Positions 37,006-45,391 of a DNA stretch of 64,000 bases are shown here, piece after piece. The notes under the pieces were generated by a model that saw nothing but the letters and a program-made list of their open reading frames with translations, was not told the DNA's origin and ran no database searches. Origin of the DNA: Photobacterium piscicola. Its GTDB lineage: Bacteria > Pseudomonadota > Gammaproteobacteria > Enterobacterales > Vibrionaceae. How positions within the stretch are numbered: position 1 is the stretch's first letter; each line of letters opens with the position of its first letter. The DNA lies in NCBI RefSeq assembly GCF_900166965.1, contig NZ_FUZI01000003.1:372001-436000 (forward strand). Direction: 5' to 3'. A program made the translations under genes and the position numbers.

Positions 37006-38709
37006 ATGAGCAAGCGCGTCGTTATCGATCCCATTACTCGTATCGAAGGCCACTTACGCATCGAAGTTGAACTTGATGCGAATAACGTGATCAACAAAGC
37101 ATGGGCATCTTCTACCCTATTTCGTGGTCTTGAAATTATCATGAAAGGTCGTACACCATACGATGTTGGCCTATTAATGCAACGCATCTGTGGTGTATGT
37201 ACATCATCACACTACCTATGTGGTACGTTAGCGGTTGAAGATGCAATCAATGCCCAAGTGCCTATCAACGCGAAATACATTCGAAGCTTGATTCTAACTA
37301 CCCTGCAATTGCATGACCACATTGTGCATTTCTACATTCTGCATGGTCTAGATTGGATAGATGTTGTTTCTGCATTAAGTGCTGATCCTGCAAAAGCTGC
37401 GGTTGAGGCAATGAAATATTCAGCAACACCAATGGCTGCTGGTGAAGGTGATTTACGTGCTGCACAAGAAAAAGTACAGGGCTTAGTCAATACCGGTAAG
37501 TTAGGTCCATTTGCTAATGCTTATTGGGGCAACAAAACTTACAAATTCACACCAGAGCAAAACTTAATCGGTTTAAGCCACTACCTTAAAGCACTAGAAA
37601 TTCAGCGCATTGCCGCAGAATGTATGGCGGTTTGGGGTGGTAAAAACCCACATCCACAATCGATTGTTGTTGGTGGCGTAACCTGTGTACGCGACATGTT
37701 AGACCCTGCTCGCTTACAAGAATTTAAGCAAAAATATCAACATGTTGCAGATTTTGTTGAACGTGCATATCAAGCTGATATTTTAATGGCGGCAGCCGCT
37801 TACGGTAAAGCGCCAAGTGTGCTTGGTGGCTGTAACGTTGATACCTTCATGTGTAGTGAATCTATTTTACTTAACCCAGATGAGCACTTGTTCGTAAGTG
37901 GCGTTATTCGTAATAAAGATTTATCTAAAGCTGAAAAGGTTGATATTAATCTGATTGCGGAAGACGTGACTCACGCATGGTACGACGCTAATAAGCCTCA
38001 ACATCCATACGATGGCACAACTATCCCTGAGCACACGCCATTTATTGAGCGCGATACCATTGTTGGTAAGCGCCCTACAATCAATGAAGCGGGTAAATAT
38101 TCTTGGGTTAAATCACCACGTTATAATGGCGATCCAGTAGAAGTAGGCCCACTAGCAACTATGGTGGTTAACTACGCTCAAGGCAACCCACGCGTAACAC
38201 CGATTGTAAATGAATTCCTAAAACAAACAGGTCTTCCTGCTGGTGCATTATTTACCACTCTAGGTCGTACTGCTGGTCGTATGTTACATACCCTAACCAT
38301 CTCTCGTTATGGTTTAGAAACCTTTGAATCTATGGTGCACAACCTCAATTCAGACCACACAACTTACATTGAACCTACCATTGATCCTGATAAAGAATAC
38401 AAAGGTGTAGGCATCATTGAAGCACCGCGTGGTTTCTTGAGTCACTGGTTACGCATTAAAGATGCAAAAGTTGAAAACTACCAAGCAGTAGTACCAACAA
38501 CATGGAACGCAGGTCCTATTGATGGTAACGGCAAAGTGGGACCATACGAAGCATCGTTAGTGGGTTTACACCTTGAAGATCCGAAAAAACCGCTAGAAGT
38601 ATTGCGTGTTATTCACTCATTTGATCCTTGTATGGCGTGTTCAGTACACGTAATGGATTATAAAGGCCAATCATTGAGTGAATTCCGTATTCCAGCTCAG
38701 GCAATGTAA
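37006..38709 (+). CDS. hyaB: NiFe hydrogenase large subunit
   Basis: Catalytic subunit of 567 residues, oxidising hydrogen at the periplasmic face. The L1 motif RICGVCTSSH and C-terminal L5 motif DPCMACSVH supply the four nickel-iron cysteines. DPITRIEGHLRIEVE at the N-terminus is typical of group 1 enzymes. Residues after SVH (VMDYKGQS...AQAM) form the extension expected to be removed by HyaD after nickel insertion. It starts 4 bases after hyaA with a GAGGAA ribosome site. The assembled enzyme probably feeds the quinone pool through HyaC. Confidence 0.97.
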   Translation: MSKRVVIDPITRIEGHLRIEVELDANNVINKAWASSTLFRGLEIIMKGRTPYDVGLLMQRICGVCTSSHYLCGTLAVEDAINAQVPINAKYIRSLILTTLQLHDHIVHFYILHGLDWIDVVSALSADPAKAAVEAMKYSATPMAAGEGDLRAAQEKVQGLVNTGKLGPFANAYWGNKTYKFTPEQNLIGLSHYLKALEIQRIAAECMAVWGGKNPHPQSIVVGGVTCVRDMLDPARLQEFKQKYQHVADFVERAYQADILMAAAAYGKAPSVLGGCNVDTFMCSESILLNPDEHLFVSGVIRNKDLSKAEKVDINLIAEDVTHAWYDANKPQHPYDGTTIPEHTPFIERDTIVGKRPTINEAGKYSWVKSPRYNGDPVEVGPLATMVVNYAQGNPRVTPIVNEFLKQTGLPAGALFTTLGRTAGRMLHTLTISRYGLETFESMVHNLNSDHTTYIEPTIDPDKEYKGVGIIEAPRGFLSHWLRIKDAKVENYQAVVPTTWNAGPIDGNGKVGPYEASLVGLHLEDPKKPLEVLRVIHSFDPCMACSVHVMDYKGQSLSEFRIPAQAM

Positions 38710-38722
38710 CTAAGGATTTATC

Positions 38723-39469
38723 ATGTCAACAGATACCGTGTTGTATAAACGATCCTATGTATTTTCATTCATTATCCGTTTATGTCACTGGTTGCGTGCC
38801 TTTGCAATTTTTGGGTTAGTTGTTACTGGCTTTTATATTGCTTGGCCGTTTTTAGTTGCACCCAATAGCACCAATGTGCTTGAGCAAGGCTGGATCCGTT
38901 TAGTACACGAGGTGTTAGGCTTTATTTTAATTGCCGTGACCTTAATTCGTGTCTATCTGTTCTTTTTCAGCCACAGTAATGTTGAACGCCGCTCAATTCA
39001 GGACATCATCAGTCCAAAGAGCTGGGTAAAACAGATCAAAGCTTATTTTTGGATGGGTAATGCACCCCACCGTGGCGCTTATGGTCCATTGCAACTCATG
39101 GTTTACGCAGGGATTTCTATCGCTGCCATCTTCATGTGTGTGACTGGCTTAACGCTATATGCTAATGTGTACCACTTAGGTATTGGTGGCATGATGTGGG
39201 AACCTGCTCAATGGGTCGCATACGCGATGGGCGGGTTAGATGAAGTGCGTAAATGGCACCATTATATTACTTGGGCATTCATTATTTTTGTATTGATCCA
39301 CGTGTATATGGTGATTTGGACAGGGATCCGTTTCCGTAACGGTTCAGCTGATGCCATTATGTCTGGTTACGATTACCACCCAGTAAACGTAAAAAAAGCA
39401 GATAAAGGCAATCATCCAGTCCAGCATCATGCTCACCACAATAGTCATTCAAAAAATAAAGGCCACTAG
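38723..39469 (+). CDS. hyaC: Hydrogenase cytochrome b subunit
   Basis: Integral di-haem cytochrome b of 248 residues that anchors HyaAB and passes electrons to quinone. Helices include IIRLCHWLRAFAIFGLVVTGFYI, with an early haem histidine, LVHEVLGFILIAVTLIRVYLFF, and WHHYITWAFIIFVLIHVYMVIW with the later histidines. The cytoplasmic tail is unusually His/Lys-rich (NHPVQHHAHHNSHSKNKGH), which could bind metal. It follows hyaB by 13 bases. Confidence 0.93.
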   Translation: MSTDTVLYKRSYVFSFIIRLCHWLRAFAIFGLVVTGFYIAWPFLVAPNSTNVLEQGWIRLVHEVLGFILIAVTLIRVYLFFFSHSNVERRSIQDIISPKSWVKQIKAYFWMGNAPHRGAYGPLQLMVYAGISIAAIFMCVTGLTLYANVYHLGIGGMMWEPAQWVAYAMGGLDEVRKWHHYITWAFIIFVLIHVYMVIWTGIRFRNGSADAIMSGYDYHPVNVKKADKGNHPVQHHAHHNSHSKNKGH

Positions 39470-39474
39470 CGCAA

Positions 39475-40020
39475 ATGAAGATATTGCTGCTTGGTATTGG
39501 CAATGTCTTGTACGCCGACGAAGGAGTCGGCGTACATTTCGTCAATTATCTCACAGAAAATTACCGCTTTACGCACCCCGACCATCAGATTGATCTTATT
39601 GATGGCGGCACGTTAGCACATTGTCTTATTCCGACATTAACCCAATACGACCACCTGGTTGTGGTTGATACTGTTAATGCCGCCGATGTAGATGCTGGTG
39701 AAGTGTATTTCTTTGACTTTGATAAAGCCCCTGCTGAAATCGATTGGCAAGGTAGTGCTCACGAAGTTGAAATGCTACAAACATTAATCATGATGGAATT
39801 GGTTGGCGATCGTCCAAAAACGTATGTTTTAGGGGTAACACCAACAGTTTTAGAACCTATGCACATGGGTTTAACGTCTAAAATTAATGCTGCAATACCG
39901 ATTATGGAGTCTGCATTGATTAAACACCTTTCCGCACTCGACATAGATTGCGAAAAAGTGAACAATATTGATATTAATAGCCTGATTCCAACTGCTTACA
40001 AGCGAGGTATTGAACAATGA
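39475..40020 (+). CDS. hyaD: Hydrogenase maturation endopeptidase
   Basis: A 181-residue M52 protease that cuts the C-terminal tail of HyaB after nickel insertion. It shows LLLGIGNVLYADEGVGV with the metal-binding Glu, DGGTLAHCLIP, VVDTVNAAD with the second ligand Asp, and GSAHEVEMLQTL with the His. Length and residues match HyaD/HybD. It starts 5 bases after hyaC and overlaps the next gene by 4 bases, so it is translationally coupled in the operon. Confidence 0.95.
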   Translation: MKILLLGIGNVLYADEGVGVHFVNYLTENYRFTHPDHQIDLIDGGTLAHCLIPTLTQYDHLVVVDTVNAADVDAGEVYFFDFDKAPAEIDWQGSAHEVEMLQTLIMMELVGDRPKTYVLGVTPTVLEPMHMGLTSKINAAIPIMESALIKHLSALDIDCEKVNNIDINSLIPTAYKRGIEQ

Positions 40021-41759
40021 AATTAATTCAGTTTTCTTTTACCTGTTCACGTCCTGTGCCCTTCTATGCGCAATTATGTAACGATTATTTAGCGAGCCAG
40101 CCAGTAGAAATTACCATTGGCTATGAAAAAAATCGTTATATCATTGAAGCCGTTGGCACCCAACCACAACTTGAAGCACTAGCAGACAAAATAGCAAAAG
40201 ATTTTTTACTGTCTATTTGGCTGATTGACTCTTCAATTAAAGAAATTCGTCACCGTGAAGGGCGTATTGTTCCTTTAACAACAACGCCACATCACTTACC
40301 GTTTTGCAGTTATTGCGAACCCGCTCTTGGTGATAACCAATCTGAACTCTTTGGTGAGATTGGCATTACCTGTTCCCATTGCCATGGTGAAAAACTGGTT
40401 GATTCATCGATTAGCAATGAACAAATTCAGCAATGGGCTGATACGGTAATGAACACGGGTCATGTTAGCTTTAGCTTACCGCTGCCTAACAACCAACAAC
40501 ACGAGTTTCATCTAAGCCGTGGTCCGATTGCTGCAACACAGCACCAGCGTCAACAAGTTATTATCTGTAACCCTAATAATGTACCGATGCATTTTATCGT
40601 GCCATCAATCCATGTATTAGCGTTATCAAGCTTAGAAAAACCCCGTGTCACTGTTCGCGCTAAACGTCACCATGCTCAGCTTGATCAACCTTTATATGAT
40701 CTCTGCTTTAGCTACAATCGCGTCTTAACAGTACTCACTGAAATATTGCGTGTGCGTGGTATCGATTATTTACACATTGAAACCAATCATCAACAACCGT
40801 TAATTGCACGCATTAATAAAGGGTGGAGTCAGGTTTGTAGTGATCCTGCTATTCATCCTCTAGTGCCGTTTAAATCGGTTGAGCCTTTGCACGATCAAGC
40901 TTGCATCAATGGCCTAAACGCCTATTGGAGCAAACGCCGCATTCGGTTTGATTACCAACCCAATCATGCTAATGATGTTCCCGCTCATACCTTGCCTATC
41001 TGTGCATTGCATGGCGGAATGTTAGAATCAGGTGTTGGTCGTCATAGTGCCGCGATTTATTTTGGTCGTTATGCTGCTGGTGAAATTGTCAGCCAAGATA
41101 AATTCACTCGTACAGATACGTTCTTAGTGATGCCTACCCTGCCACATTCTGGCACAGAAATGATTGCAGTATTAGCTGCGGGTGAGCAAGCGGATGTTTT
41201 GGCTAAGTTTAAGCACCAAATACCGGTGAGTTATAATGATCTTAACAAGCTAGTCTTGAATGAGTGTAATGATCAACTTTCAGGCTTATTTGCTGTTGTC
41301 GCAACGGTTCTTGGCCTATCAAAATCGGGGCATGATAGCGTTCAATATCTTAACGATGCACTGATCGCTAAATCACTACACAATGATAGTAACCAAGGTC
41401 ATCGTGTTGATTTTTCATTAGACATGGTAAATAGCAAACGCACCATTGATTGGGCAAAAATGCTTGGCAGTTTAATGAGCTTCAGTTTAGTGGTTGATGA
41501 AGTCGACTATGACAAACTCGCCTTTGGTGTAATGGACTCATTAGCTGATTATATTGCTAACTGGATCGAACGTATGGACGAAACCACTGGCATTAAAGCC
41601 GTTACCCTTGCAGGTAGTGACTTTGCTAATGAAGTGCTAGCAGATCGCATCTGCTTACGTGTAGGTAAGAACTTCCCTATCGTAACAAACCGCAAGTTAG
41701 AACTTGATGGCAGCAACTTAAGTGCTGGTGCCTTGTTCTTGAAAATGCGCCGCCGTTAA
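40017..41759 (+). CDS. Divergent HypF-like hydrogenase maturation protein
   Basis: A 580-residue protein in the position of a hydrogenase accessory gene. The C-terminal third resembles the carbamoyltransferase (Kae1-like) part of HypF: SGLFAVVATVLGLSKSGHDS and VTLAGSDFANEVLADRICL, ending NLSAGAL. One four-cysteine site is present (Cys97, Cys100, Cys119, Cys122), where HypF has two zinc fingers. The N-terminal 80 residues could be a worn acylphosphatase domain. The HHHAH iron motif and the usual GGxLKNT and YrdC signatures of HypF (about 750 residues) are not seen. It may be a shortened HypF or a separate assembly protein. It overlaps hyaD by 4 bases. Confidence 0.6.
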   Translation: MKLIQFSFTCSRPVPFYAQLCNDYLASQPVEITIGYEKNRYIIEAVGTQPQLEALADKIAKDFLLSIWLIDSSIKEIRHREGRIVPLTTTPHHLPFCSYCEPALGDNQSELFGEIGITCSHCHGEKLVDSSISNEQIQQWADTVMNTGHVSFSLPLPNNQQHEFHLSRGPIAATQHQRQQVIICNPNNVPMHFIVPSIHVLALSSLEKPRVTVRAKRHHAQLDQPLYDLCFSYNRVLTVLTEILRVRGIDYLHIETNHQQPLIARINKGWSQVCSDPAIHPLVPFKSVEPLHDQACINGLNAYWSKRRIRFDYQPNHANDVPAHTLPICALHGGMLESGVGRHSAAIYFGRYAAGEIVSQDKFTRTDTFLVMPTLPHSGTEMIAVLAAGEQADVLAKFKHQIPVSYNDLNKLVLNECNDQLSGLFAVVATVLGLSKSGHDSVQYLNDALIAKSLHNDSNQGHRVDFSLDMVNSKRTIDWAKMLGSLMSFSLVVDEVDYDKLAFGVMDSLADYIANWIERMDETTGIKAVTLAGSDFANEVLADRICLRVGKNFPIVTNRKLELDGSNLSAGALFLKMRRR

Positions 41760-41781
41760 GGTTTATTCTATTGAATTAAAT

Positions 41782-41815
41782 AGCCCCATTGCTTTTAAGT
41801 GATGGGGCTTTTTTG
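41782..41815 (+). terminator. Terminator of the hya operon
   Basis: agccccat / atggggct stem followed by a T run, ending 6 bases before the convergent methyltransferase gene. Confidence 0.9.
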
Positions 41816-41820
41816 TGGGG

Positions 41821-43131
41821 TTATTTTTTATCGAGTTTTTTTAGAGTAATTACTAATTGCTCTGCTACAGCATCAATAACTTTCATACATACAGAATTAC
41901 CAAATTGCTTATATATTTGACCTTGTGATACAGCATCAACAATAAAGTTATGAGGAAAACCTTGTAAATTTGCACACTCTCTTGGTGTTAACTTTCTTGG
42001 ATTTTTATCAAGATGGCTTTGATCAATTAGTATTTCAGATCCATCTTTATAATAGCGTGCACTTATTGTATTTGTATATTCGCTTTCAGCATTGAATAAC
42101 GAATAACCAAAACCATTCCCTTTTGTTTTATGCTCTTCTTTACGTTTTTTATGCCCAGTCCACAACTTATCAGAAATAGTAAAACGATCTTTATCGTGCT
42201 TGTCTTTATCGACATATAATTCAATCTGAGGCTGTAGAATGTCACCTACACGAGTTGTGGTTTTTTCACCAATAGGCCAAGTAAAGATATCTTCAAGTTT
42301 TATACTTTCATCTAAACCAAATGCATCACGATCAAATCCAACAAAAAAGACTCGCTCCCTATTTTGTGGGATTCCAAAATCACCTGCACGTAAAACTTTT
42401 ACATCAACGCAGTAATTCAGCTTTTTAGATAATGCACTTCGTGCATCTTCACTCATAGGTACATCAGTTGGAATCTCTTGCTCAAATTCACCACGCAAAA
42501 TAGCCAAAATGGTTTTTAACGTTTCACCTTTATTATGGCTTTGAATTTGCTTAACATTTTCAAGTAAAAATGCTTTTGGTCTTTTTTCTGCGAGAATACG
42601 CTGAATTTCAAAAAACATGGTTCCACGTGTATCACTAAAACCTTGTTTTAAACCTGCTTGTGAAAACGATTGGCAAGGAAATCCACCAAGCAAAACATCA
42701 TGATCTGGAATATCTTTCGTTTTGATTTGAGTAATATCACCATTTGGCATTTCACCGTAATTAGCAAGGTAAGTTTTTTGTGCAAACTTATCCCATTCTG
42801 ATGTAAATACACAATGTCCGTTTAATTTTTGAAATGGCAACCTAATACCACCAATACCTGCAAATAGATCAATAAAGCTAAAATCTGAATCTACCAGCGC
42901 TTTTTGCTTAAAGGGAGCATTGTTATGATGTTCTTCTAATTCATTTTCTAAATTTAAAATTGCATTCCACTTTGCCTTAGTTGGTTCATGCTCACCTTTT
43001 TCCCAACCACGAACAGTTCGATCACCCGTTGAGTTTAAGCCTAAAAGATTTGCAACTTCTGTTGCTCCAAGTCCAAGCCTCTCCCTTAATTCTTTGATAT
43101 ATTGAGCTTTATCTATAATTTCAGTTGTCAT
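41821..43131 (-). CDS. DNA cytosine-5 methyltransferase with N-terminal HTH
   Basis: A type II modification enzyme of 435 residues. Residues about 10-60 form an XRE-type helix-turn-helix (ATEVANLLGL...RTVRGWEKGE), likely repressing its own promoter. The C5-methylase domain then shows motif I (DLFAGIGGIRLPF, 88-100), the catalytic PCQ (GGFPCQSFSQAG, Cys153), and ENV (LLENVKQI, 191-193). FGIPQNRERVFFVGF and the end GNSVCMKVIDAV match motifs VIII and X. I chose the ATG at 43131; an upstream alternative adds 13 residues outside the HTH. Paired with an MvaI/BcnI-like nuclease, so CCNGG-type sites are the likely target (inference). Confidence 0.93.
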   Translation of the reverse strand: MTTEIIDKAQYIKELRERLGLGATEVANLLGLNSTGDRTVRGWEKGEHEPTKAKWNAILNLENELEEHHNNAPFKQKALVDSDFSFIDLFAGIGGIRLPFQKLNGHCVFTSEWDKFAQKTYLANYGEMPNGDITQIKTKDIPDHDVLLGGFPCQSFSQAGLKQGFSDTRGTMFFEIQRILAEKRPKAFLLENVKQIQSHNKGETLKTILAILRGEFEQEIPTDVPMSEDARSALSKKLNYCVDVKVLRAGDFGIPQNRERVFFVGFDRDAFGLDESIKLEDIFTWPIGEKTTTRVGDILQPQIELYVDKDKHDKDRFTISDKLWTGHKKRKEEHKTKGNGFGYSLFNAESEYTNTISARYYKDGSEILIDQSHLDKNPRKLTPRECANLQGFPHNFIVDAVSQGQIYKQFGNSVCMKVIDAVAEQLVITLKKLDKK

Positions 43132-43169
43132 AACTTCACTTATCCTGTTTTTGACCAGGCATTTTATCA

Positions 43170-43185
43170 CTGTACCTATATACAG
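43170..43185. promoter_or_regulatory. Inverted repeat between divergent island genes
   Basis: ctgta-cctata-tacag lies between the leftward methyltransferase and the rightward methyltransferase-fold gene, a suitable operator for the methyltransferase HTH. Binding is inferred. Confidence 0.4.
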
Positions 43186-43230
43186 GCAAATAGTAATATA
43201 TTATTATCTATGGATAAACACGGAATAAGC

Positions 43231-43911
43231 ATGAAGAAAGCAATATTTCTTTTTGATTACACAGGAATAATGGCAAAACCATGGGCTGATGCGGGTTATC
43301 TTTGTTATTGCTTTGATGCTCAACATAAAGAAGGTGTTCATAGGTTTGGTAATATTATTCAAGTTGGTATGTGGCTAGATGATGATTTGTCTAAAATTGA
43401 AAATATTACAGGGAAAGATATTAGTTTTATTTTTGGCTTTCCTGAATGTACTGATTTAGCTGTTTCTGGAGCTGCTCACTTTGAGAAGAAAAGAAATAAA
43501 AATCCAAATTTTCAAAATGATGCGATGAAACTAGTTCGATTAGTTGATGCCATTGGTGATCATTTTGATTGCCCGTGGGCTTTAGAGAATCCGATAAGTG
43601 TTATTAGTACATTGTGGCGTAAACCAAATTATATATTCCATCCATACGAATATGGAGGTTATCTTTTATTTGATGATTATCACCCTTTATACCCTGACTA
43701 TATAAAACCACAAGATGCGTATCCCAAAAAAACATGTATTTGGTCAGGTAATGGATTTATTATGCCAGAAAAAAAACCAGTGCCAATTTTAACAGGTTAT
43801 TCAGATCAGCATAAAAAGCTTGGTGGTAAATCTTTAAAAACAAAAAATATTCGCTCAGCAACTCCGAGAGGATTTGCTAAGGCCGTGTTTGAAGCAAATA
43901 ATAAGTTATGA
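43231..43911 (+). CDS. Atypical C5-methyltransferase-fold protein
   Basis: A 226-residue protein with a compressed methyltransferase outline. KPWADAGYLCYCFDAQH resembles motifs I-II; FGFPECTDLAVSGAAHF replaces the catalytic PCQ region with PECT (Cys73); PWALENPISVIST replaces ENV with ENP (119-121); then KPNYIFHPYEYG and KKTCIWSGNGF follow. Similar PCT...ENP proteins occur in phages, often labelled cytosine methyltransferase. No target-recognition domain is visible. I chose the ATG at 43231 (GGAA site); 43210 is possible. It is nested between the methyltransferase and nuclease on the opposite strand and followed by an ASCH gene. Activity unknown. Confidence 0.6.
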   Translation: MKKAIFLFDYTGIMAKPWADAGYLCYCFDAQHKEGVHRFGNIIQVGMWLDDDLSKIENITGKDISFIFGFPECTDLAVSGAAHFEKKRNKNPNFQNDAMKLVRLVDAIGDHFDCPWALENPISVISTLWRKPNYIFHPYEYGGYLLFDDYHPLYPDYIKPQDAYPKKTCIWSGNGFIMPEKKPVPILTGYSDQHKKLGGKSLKTKNIRSATPRGFAKAVFEANNKL

Positions 43912-43919
43912 GGTATTCT

Positions 43920-44360
43920 ATGGAAAAGTATATTTTATTATCGATTAGACCTCATTACGTGAGAGAGATAATATCTGGTGATAAAGTATTTGAATTTAGA
44001 AAAAAATTTCCAAATTTAAATGACTTAAATATATCATCAAAAATATTTATATATTGTTCTAAACCTGTGATGGCTATTATTGGTAGCTTTATTGTTAAGC
44101 ATCATTACCATTCTGATTTCACAAGTCTCATGCATGAGATCAGTGCTACAGAAGAATATTCAAATAGAATGTCAAAATATCTTATAGATAAATCATCATG
44201 TCATGCCCTTGAGATTTCTGAACTTGTAATATATAAAAATAAAATTACACTAAAAGAGTTGAGGGATGAATTCAATGGTTTTTCTCCTGGGCAAAGTTAC
44301 CGTTATTTAGACCCTTCTATAATAAAAAAAATAAAAAATATTAATTCTGGTGTTATTTGA
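43920..44360 (+). CDS. ASCH/PUA-like domain protein
   Basis: A 146-residue protein beginning with the ASCH outline: ILLSIRPHYVREIISGDKVF (the KPxYAxxIxxGxKxxE-like block), EFRKKFPNL, a strand IFIYCSKPVMAIIGSF, then helices. ASCH and related PUA/EVE domains bind RNA or modified bases. I chose the ATG at 43920, with GAGG 6 bases upstream; a 43908 ATG overlaps the previous stop (ATGA). It is coupled to the methyltransferase-fold gene, so the two probably act together. A role in sensing modified nucleotides in the island is inferred only. Confidence 0.65.
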   Translation: MEKYILLSIRPHYVREIISGDKVFEFRKKFPNLNDLNISSKIFIYCSKPVMAIIGSFIVKHHYHSDFTSLMHEISATEEYSNRMSKYLIDKSSCHALEISELVIYKNKITLKELRDEFNGFSPGQSYRYLDPSIIKKIKNINSGVI

Positions 44361-44371
44361 TTATAAATAAA

Positions 44372-44402
44372 AATACGACTAGTTTATAAAACTAGTCGTA
44401 TT
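44372..44402. terminator. Bidirectional terminator in the RM island
   Basis: Perfect 14-bp stem aatacgactagttt / aaactagtcgtatt with a 3-base loop between convergent genes; A and T runs flank it. Confidence 0.9.
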
Positions 44403-44409
44403 GCTTTTA

Positions 44410-45177
44410 TTAGTATCTCTCCGTAATCAGGGAGTCCCAATATTCATTATTTGCACGCCATTGTGCATAAGGCCTTGAATTAGTTTGATACATACCACAA
44501 TCAAAGTAAACGGTACCATCTTCAACAAGTCTTAACCATGAATCATAATTAATTGGTTGACCAAATACTATCTCAGTATAAACGCCATTAGAATCTTTAA
44601 GGCACTTAAACCAACCTTGGTCATTGAATTTTCTTTCTAATTTTGTTTTTATTACATCTCTAGTCCATTGCCCAAGAACAATGTATCGTTGTAAATTTTC
44701 AGGAATAATTTCATATTTATCTGTTCTTTGATCATGTTCAAATGAATATACAGCCTGAATATCGCTGTTACTTGTAATAATTAACTTTTGTCCATAATTA
44801 TTATAACTACCAATTTTAGGAACAACTGAACCAGACCAAGAAATTCGGTTGTTTTTTAGTGGGTTTGGTGTACCAAAATATGGAAGGAATTCAGTATCTT
44901 TATCTAACCTACCAATATTTATATCTGATGTGTTTCGGCCCCATAAGTTTAAATCTGGTGACCAATCACCAAATGTAGTTTTGCCAGAACTAGTTTGATT
45001 TTTCATTTCAAAACCTAATAAATCAGGACGATTGTCTCCATTTGGTGTAATACCCATTTGAATTTCTAACCAATGTCCCTCCCTACCATCATGACGTAAA
45101 TTATAACCTGTAGGGTCAAATATTTTCCCTTTTACGTGAGACATAAATCTATTGATTATTTGCTGTTTATTAGTCAT
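44410..45177 (-). CDS. MvaI/BcnI-family type II restriction endonuclease
   Basis: This 255-residue nuclease resembles the monomeric MvaI and BcnI enzymes, which cut CCWGG and CCSGG. The active-site region is GREGHWLEIQMGI followed by NRPDLLGFEMKNQTSSGKTT, giving the PD...ExK pattern (Asp52, Glu57, Lys59). FGDWSPDLNLWGR continues the match. It has a good ribosome site (agga) and starts at 45177. The methyltransferase on the same strand is separated from it by two opposite-strand genes, an unusual nested order. Specificity is inferred from family only. Confidence 0.88.
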   Translation of the reverse strand: MTNKQQIINRFMSHVKGKIFDPTGYNLRHDGREGHWLEIQMGITPNGDNRPDLLGFEMKNQTSSGKTTFGDWSPDLNLWGRNTSDINIGRLDKDTEFLPYFGTPNPLKNNRISWSGSVVPKIGSYNNYGQKLIITSNSDIQAVYSFEHDQRTDKYEIIPENLQRYIVLGQWTRDVIKTKLERKFNDQGWFKCLKDSNGVYTEIVFGQPINYDSWLRLVEDGTVYFDCGMYQTNSRPYAQWRANNEYWDSLITERY

Positions 45178-45261
45178 ATATCCTACGATCTAATTATTAA
45201 TTTGTACTTTATATTTACCACCTATTAATGACTAATACATTATGTTTCATATTAATCTGAT

Positions 45262-45280
45262 TGATTCATGATATGAATCA
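45262..45280. promoter_or_regulatory. Palindrome upstream of the nuclease gene
   Basis: tgattcat-gat-atgaatca, 8-bp arms, about 85 bases upstream of the nuclease start; a candidate control-protein site. The sequence differs from the 43170-43185 repeat. Confidence 0.35.
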
Positions 45281-45391
45281 TAAAACCAACAGATAAATAA
45301 TATCGTCATTTAAAAATTAATACTAGAATTATCAATAAACTACAATAAATACGTTCGATCACAACTTAAAAAATATGCAGATTATTACGAG

